From Candidatus Phycosocius bacilliformis (GTDB taxonomy: Bacteria; Pseudomonadota; Alphaproteobacteria; Caulobacterales; Aquidulcibacteraceae), in contig NZ_BFBR01000007.1 in the NCBI RefSeq assembly GCF_003112735.1, forward strand, positions 1 to 64,000: 64,000 nt of DNA, given 5' to 3'. The notes under the pieces were generated by a model, which had not been told where the DNA came from, did no database searches, and worked only from the letters and a program-made list of their open reading frames with translations. Shown piece after piece: positions 60,816-64,000 of this stretch. The translations under genes and the position numbers were made by a program. How positions within the stretch are numbered: the first letter of the stretch is position 1; the number at the start of each line of letters is the position of its first letter.

Positions 60816-60892
60816 TGGCGCACCCGGAGCGATTCGAACGCCCGACCCTCAGATTCGTAGTCTGATGCTCTATCCAGCTGAGCTACGGGTGC
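60816..60892 (-). tRNA. tRNA-Arg (anticodon ACG)
   Basis: Minus strand, starting GCACCCGTAGCTCAG and ending with encoded CCA. The acceptor stem GCACCCG/CGGGTGC is perfect, the D arm GCTC...GAGC is intact, the anticodon loop CTACGAA gives ACG (arginine, A34 read as inosine), and the T arm is GGGCGTTCGAATCGCTC-like. Its 3' end faces the HEPN/gene-poor patch. Confidence 0.97.
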
Positions 60893-60929
60893 GCTGAGGC
60901 GGCGTTCCTAGACGTCGCAGCGGCGAAGA

Positions 60930-61913
60930 TCAAGCGTCTTTGGCTGCATGAACCCCACGCATGACAGCCCGGGCAAGACAATCGGCTGCCAGCGCCCCAA
61001 TCCGGGCGAGATTGAATGCCTTGGGTTCGCCAAGCCGCTGCCGGGCCGTGGACATCGCAAACACCACATCACCATCAAAAGGGGCAAAGACCGGCCGGAT
61101 CGCCCGCGCCAGTCCGGCACTGGCCATCTGGGCCACACGCTTGGCCTCAGACGGGGTCAGTGCCACATCGGTGGCCACACAGGCGATTGTGGTGTTGGCC
61201 CGGCCCATGGCGGCAGGATTGGCTTTGGCAAGGCCCCAATCCTCACCCATCACGCGCACAGACGGGTCTGGGCGCACGCCACCTGCCTCATCACCTTGTT
61301 CCAAGCTCCAGGCCCAAAATGCATCGCTGCCGGGCATCACCACACTGCCAAAACAATTGACCGCGACAATGGCGCCCACATGCCAGCCCTCAGACGTCGT
61401 ATGGCTGGCAGAACCCAAGCCGCCTCGCAGCTGTCCGGCGCGCGCGCCAATCCCTGCCCCTGCGGCCCCCAATGTGAAGCTGTGGTCAAGGCGCTGAAGG
61501 GCTTGCATGCCGAGGGCGCGATAGGGCGGGGTCTCGCCCCAGCCTTTATTGCCGCCATTGGCAAGGTCATAAAGAATGGCGGCAGGCACGACAGGAGATT
61601 TCGGAACACCGGGCAAATCGATCAAGCCAAAGCCGCGCCCGCGTGCGCCCAAAGCGCTTGCCACACCGTCGGCAGCCGCAAGGCCATAGACCGACCCGCC
61701 AGACAGCACGAGTGCGTCAATTGCCTCAACCAGATTTTCAGGTGCCAGGGCGTCGCTCTCGCGCGTTCCAGGCCCACCTCCGCGCACATCCACCGCACAA
61801 ACGGCGGCTGTTTCAGGATAGATGACCGTCACCCCGGTCAGGGCGTCGCGATCTTCTGCTTGGCCGACCAAAAGGCCCGGGACATCGGTTATGAGATTGG
61901 CAGAAACAGTCAT
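60930..61913 (-). CDS. P1 family (DmpA-type) peptidase
   Basis: 327 residues. N-terminal-nucleophile hydrolase of the DmpA/BapA group, which cuts itself and releases N-terminal D- or L-residues or beta-peptides. Family marks are DVPGLLVGQAED, VDVRGGGPGTRESDAL, ALVLSGGSVYGLAAADGV, and the self-cleavage region GRANTTIACVATDVALT, where the nucleophile lies (Thr of NTTI). No signal peptide, so cytoplasmic. The stop is 37 bases from the tRNA-Arg 5' end. Confidence 0.9.
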   Translation of the reverse strand: MTVSANLITDVPGLLVGQAEDRDALTGVTVIYPETAAVCAVDVRGGGPGTRESDALAPENLVEAIDALVLSGGSVYGLAAADGVASALGARGRGFGLIDLPGVPKSPVVPAAILYDLANGGNKGWGETPPYRALGMQALQRLDHSFTLGAAGAGIGARAGQLRGGLGSASHTTSEGWHVGAIVAVNCFGSVVMPGSDAFWAWSLEQGDEAGGVRPDPSVRVMGEDWGLAKANPAAMGRANTTIACVATDVALTPSEAKRVAQMASAGLARAIRPVFAPFDGDVVFAMSTARQRLGEPKAFNLARIGALAADCLARAVMRGVHAAKDA

Positions 61914-62026
61914 TTAGGCTTTATATCGCCTTAACCGTCGCCAGCCTATAGGCTGTGGTCAGGGCACGCCCTGATTTCGGGTGCTGGCCCTCGCTGTGAT
62001 CATATCAACCGGCATGACGCCATGCC

Positions 62027-62872
62027 ATGTCAACAAGGCCACCAGGGATGGGGATAGCCACGCAGAAAGAAGCTGCCATCGCGCTCGCGCTTCCCATGCC
62101 GGTGGCAGGATCATGGTGGCGTGGACTTATGGCCATGTGCCTGGTTTTTTGGGTGCTGGCGGGTCAACTGGCTTGGGCCCAGAGCGAGCCCAAAGCTGGA
62201 CCCCGTGTGCGGGTCGCGGTGAGTTCAACCGGTGCTGAAGCCATTGAACGGACCCGCCAACGTCTGGCCTTTGCCTATGCCGACCAGGGTCTGAAGCTGG
62301 GTGCGCGTGTTTATTTCCGCTTGATCCGCGATCAGGATCGGCTGGAGGTTTGGGTGCGCTCAGGCTCAGGCCTTTATGTGCGGCTGCGCAATTTCAAGAT
62401 TTGCAGCAAGGATGGCGCGCTCGGTCCGCGCCAAAATGCCAACTCTGGCCAGCCCGAAGGCTTTTATCAAATCACCCCCGCCCAAATGCGCCCGCAAGGT
62501 GTCAGCTATCTGGGCATGAATTTGGGCTGGCCCAACGCCTATGACCGTGCGCGCGGCTGGCGCGGCTCACCCAGCCTTTTGCAAGCAGGCTGTGCGTCTG
62601 GTCGGCATTATGGCCTGACCGATCAGGACATGGAAGAGGTGTTCACCATCACCTATTACGCCATGGTCAATGGTCAGACCCAAGTGCCCTTCCATATTTT
62701 CCCATTCCAAATGACCGGATTTCGCATGCTGCAGATTGGAGAGGGACCCAAGGCCAATTTCTGGCGCGAGCTTGAGCCCGCGTGGCGCGCCTTTGAGCGC
62801 ACAAAAACGCCGCCCCAGATCAAAATCCAAGGGCGGCGCTATCGGGTTAGTGAGGGCAAATCAGGCCGCTAG
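62027..62872 (+). CDS. YafK/YkuD-type L,D-transpeptidase-like protein lacking catalytic residues
   Basis: 281 residues from ATG 62027; starts at 62048 or 62096 are possible and none has a clear ribosome site. A hydrophobic signal-type segment (MCLVFWVLAGQLAWAQ) ends near residue 50. The fold pattern is that of the YafK group (VRLRNFKIC, GALGPRQ, PEGFYQI, GMNLGWPNAYDRARG, LTDQDMEEVF). The active-site stretch that normally reads HG.C.S.GC(F/Y)AMTD is here QAGCASGRHYGLTD (186-199): the catalytic His is Gln186 and the Cys is His194. It is therefore probably not a cysteine transpeptidase; a binding or structural role is likelier. Confidence 0.78.
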   Translation: MSTRPPGMGIATQKEAAIALALPMPVAGSWWRGLMAMCLVFWVLAGQLAWAQSEPKAGPRVRVAVSSTGAEAIERTRQRLAFAYADQGLKLGARVYFRLIRDQDRLEVWVRSGSGLYVRLRNFKICSKDGALGPRQNANSGQPEGFYQITPAQMRPQGVSYLGMNLGWPNAYDRARGWRGSPSLLQAGCASGRHYGLTDQDMEEVFTITYYAMVNGQTQVPFHIFPFQMTGFRMLQIGEGPKANFWRELEPAWRAFERTKTPPQIKIQGRRYRVSEGKSGR

Positions 62873-62896
62873 ACAAGGTCTGGCAGCCTGATCCAC

Positions 62897-63793
62897 TTAT
62901 TCTGGATTATAGTCGCCGAGATCGGGCTGATCATCGCCATCGGTTTCAGAGCCATCGCCAAACGCGCGCGCTGGCGCTGCGGCAGGCGCTGGACCGTCCA
63001 AGAGCGACAGATTGATTGCCTTGGGACCCTTGCCAAACCGGTCGGGCAAGGTCTGGAAAGCCAAACGCTGATCGGGCTCAAGCACTTCAAAGCCCGAGCG
63101 TTGAACGGCTGAAATGTGCACAAACACATCCGCACCACCGCCATCGGGCGTGATGAAGCCGAAGCCACGCTCAGCATTAAAGAACTTTACCGTTCCCTCG
63201 TGATTTTCCAAAGGCTCCCGCGGGGCGCGGTCGCCACCACCACCGAAGTCACGCCGGGGTGGCCGGTCACCAAAGCCACCACCTTGTGGGCGGTCGCCAT
63301 ATTGACGGGGCGGGCGGTCACCAAAACCGCCACCGCCGCCGCCACCACCAAAGTCACGACGTGGCGGACGGTCGCCGAAACCGCCACCTTGTGGGCGGTC
63401 GCCATATTGGCGGGGTGGACGGTCGCCAAAGCCGCCACCTTGCGGGCGGTCGCCATATTGGCGAGGGGGGCGGTCACCAAAGCCACCACCCTGCGGACGG
63501 TCGCCATATTGTCTGGGTGGGCGGTCGCCAAAACCACCTTGTGGGCGGTCGCCATACTGGCGCGGTGGTCTGTCGCCAAAGCCACCGCCTTGTGGACGGT
63601 CGCCATAAGAGCGATTAGGCCGGTCGTTAAAGCCGCCGCCAAAACCACCACCGCCGAAGTCACGGCGTGGGGGGCGGTCGCTGAATGCTGGTGGTGCGTC
63701 GAATGAAGGGTCTTCCATGCCACGTGCACGTTCACGTGGCTTCTTCTTCTTATCGCCTGGTCTTGTATCTTCGTCGTCGTCGTCGAAACGCAT
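62897..63793 (-). CDS. Cold-shock-domain RNA-binding protein with long Gly/Arg/Asp repeat N terminus
   Basis: 298 residues. The first 28 residues are charged; residues about 40-195 are low-complexity, with six units related to YGDRPQGGGFGDRPPRQ and RRDFGGGG spacers; the cold-shock domain is at about 199-265, with RNP1 GFGFITP and RNP2 VFVHIS; the tail is acidic. Most bacterial Csps are 70 residues, so this is a CSD placed at the C terminus of a disordered RGG-like segment, probably an RNA chaperone able to condense. The DNA repeats have period about 48-51 bases (63255-63610). It begins with MRFDDDDED after GGGGAAT on the minus strand. Confidence 0.88.
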   Translation of the reverse strand: MRFDDDDEDTRPGDKKKKPRERARGMEDPSFDAPPAFSDRPPRRDFGGGGFGGGFNDRPNRSYGDRPQGGGFGDRPPRQYGDRPQGGFGDRPPRQYGDRPQGGGFGDRPPRQYGDRPQGGGFGDRPPRQYGDRPQGGGFGDRPPRRDFGGGGGGGGFGDRPPRQYGDRPQGGGFGDRPPRRDFGGGGDRAPREPLENHEGTVKFFNAERGFGFITPDGGGADVFVHISAVQRSGFEVLEPDQRLAFQTLPDRFGKGPKAINLSLLDGPAPAAAPARAFGDGSETDGDDQPDLGDYNPE

Positions 63794-64000
63794 GTAATTC
63801 CCCGGGAACCGACGGAGCAGGGTTGCGCCGCCACAGGGCCATCTCGACTGACGACGCCTTCCCCCATCCGTTCTGTCGGGTCACGCGCACGATCTGTGGG
63901 AAAGGCGTGGAGACCGGAAGCCGGGTCAAGGCAGACGTTTCAGTTTGTTAAAAACGAACCTGCAATCGCCTTATGCGCGAGTGTGCGGCGATAAGCAACC
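63794..64000 (-). promoter_or_regulatory. Upstream region of the cold-shock gene
   Basis: About 200 bases to the window end without a gene. Around 63940-63960 the minus strand is A/T-rich (TTTTTAACAAACTGAAACG) and could hold a promoter, which would leave a leader of about 140 bases, as is usual for cold-shock genes. No structure was established by eye. Confidence 0.35.

Noticed and set aside
60800-60850. Direct repeat of the tRNA-Arg 3' end within 58960-60800
   Set aside because: No similar segment is visible, and no integrase gene or fragment is present.
63255-63610. Regular ~50-base repeats that could be taken for a CRISPR array
   Set aside because: The repeats lie in frame inside the cold-shock-domain gene and encode GDRPQGGGFGDRPPRQ units; there are no unique spacers.

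Overview
This window looks like chromosome of a stalked or prosthecate alphaproteobacterium (order Caulobacterales in the broad sense, including Hyphomonadaceae-like relatives). The strongest evidence is a complete holdfast-anchor operon, hfaA-hfaB-hfaD (34.7-37.5 kb), preceded by a near-perfect sigma-54 (-24/-12) promoter. Other support comes from gene orders usual in alphaproteobacteria (argD-argF-hslO, map-radC), a DUF3126 protein, an NDUFA9-like epimerase and two DUF2147-type secreted proteins. GC content is high by eye except in a few patches. A species cannot be named from the window alone.

Layout. 0-2.7 kb: tail of an unknown gene, a JmjC/cupin-8 oxygenase-like protein and a secreted HfaD-like, Ser/Ala/Asn-rich repeat protein with paired cysteines. 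2.8-6.8 kb (minus): argD, argF and hslO, then an orphan ABC-2 permease. 6.9-10.2 kb (plus): folP, thiD, a nucleotidyltransferase-like protein, PhzF and DUF3126. 10.3-14.7 kb: a PhoH ATPase, a candidate structured RNA with a terminator, a gamma-carbonic-anhydrase-like protein and secA. 14.9-19.3 kb: crotonase, GMC oxidoreductase, an autoregulated-looking MarR/methyltransferase pair and DUF2147. 19.3-19.8 kb: a cluster of palindromic intergenic repeats. 19.8-31.3 kb: amidohydrolase, S9 peptidase, MAPEG, RhlE helicase, SDR, a Tat-exported M13 peptidase and a mesaconyl-CoA hydratase/CoA-transferase pair. 31.5-37.5 kb: typA, the NDUFA9-like gene and the hfa operon. 37.7-43.6 kb: TPR-Asp/Asn hydroxylase, a second S9 peptidase and a subtilase with a C-terminal beta-barrel-like region.

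43.7-46.1 kb is an AT-rich two-gene cassette. It holds a DGQHR-domain protein and an unrecognised helical protein, overlapping by one base, and faces the 3' end of a tRNA-Leu gene. This is the best candidate for an undescribed (possibly defence-related) system. 46.3-51.6 kb: DAACS symporter, map, radC and two tandem paralogues of a family I do not recognise. 51.7-58.9 kb: hybrid histidine kinase, membrane protein, outer-membrane barrel, a two-component pair, a DUF2147-like protein and a TfoX C-terminal-domain protein. 59.0-60.9 kb is a second small, gene-poor patch facing a tRNA-Arg 3' end, with a HEPN-motif protein. 60.9-64.0 kb: P1 peptidase, an L,D-transpeptidase-like protein lacking its catalytic residues, and a cold-shock-domain protein with a long Gly/Arg/Asp repeat tail at its N terminus.

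How the genes work together. The surface theme is prominent: the HfaA/B/D anchor, the second HfaD-like protein, the subtilase with barrel, an outer-membrane barrel and several exported peptidases (two S9, M13, amidohydrolase) that suit growth on peptides. Meh and Mct suggest a mesaconyl-CoA branch (partial 3-hydroxypropionate cycle) whose other enzymes lie outside the window. No CRISPR array, rRNA, insertion sequence or integrase was seen.
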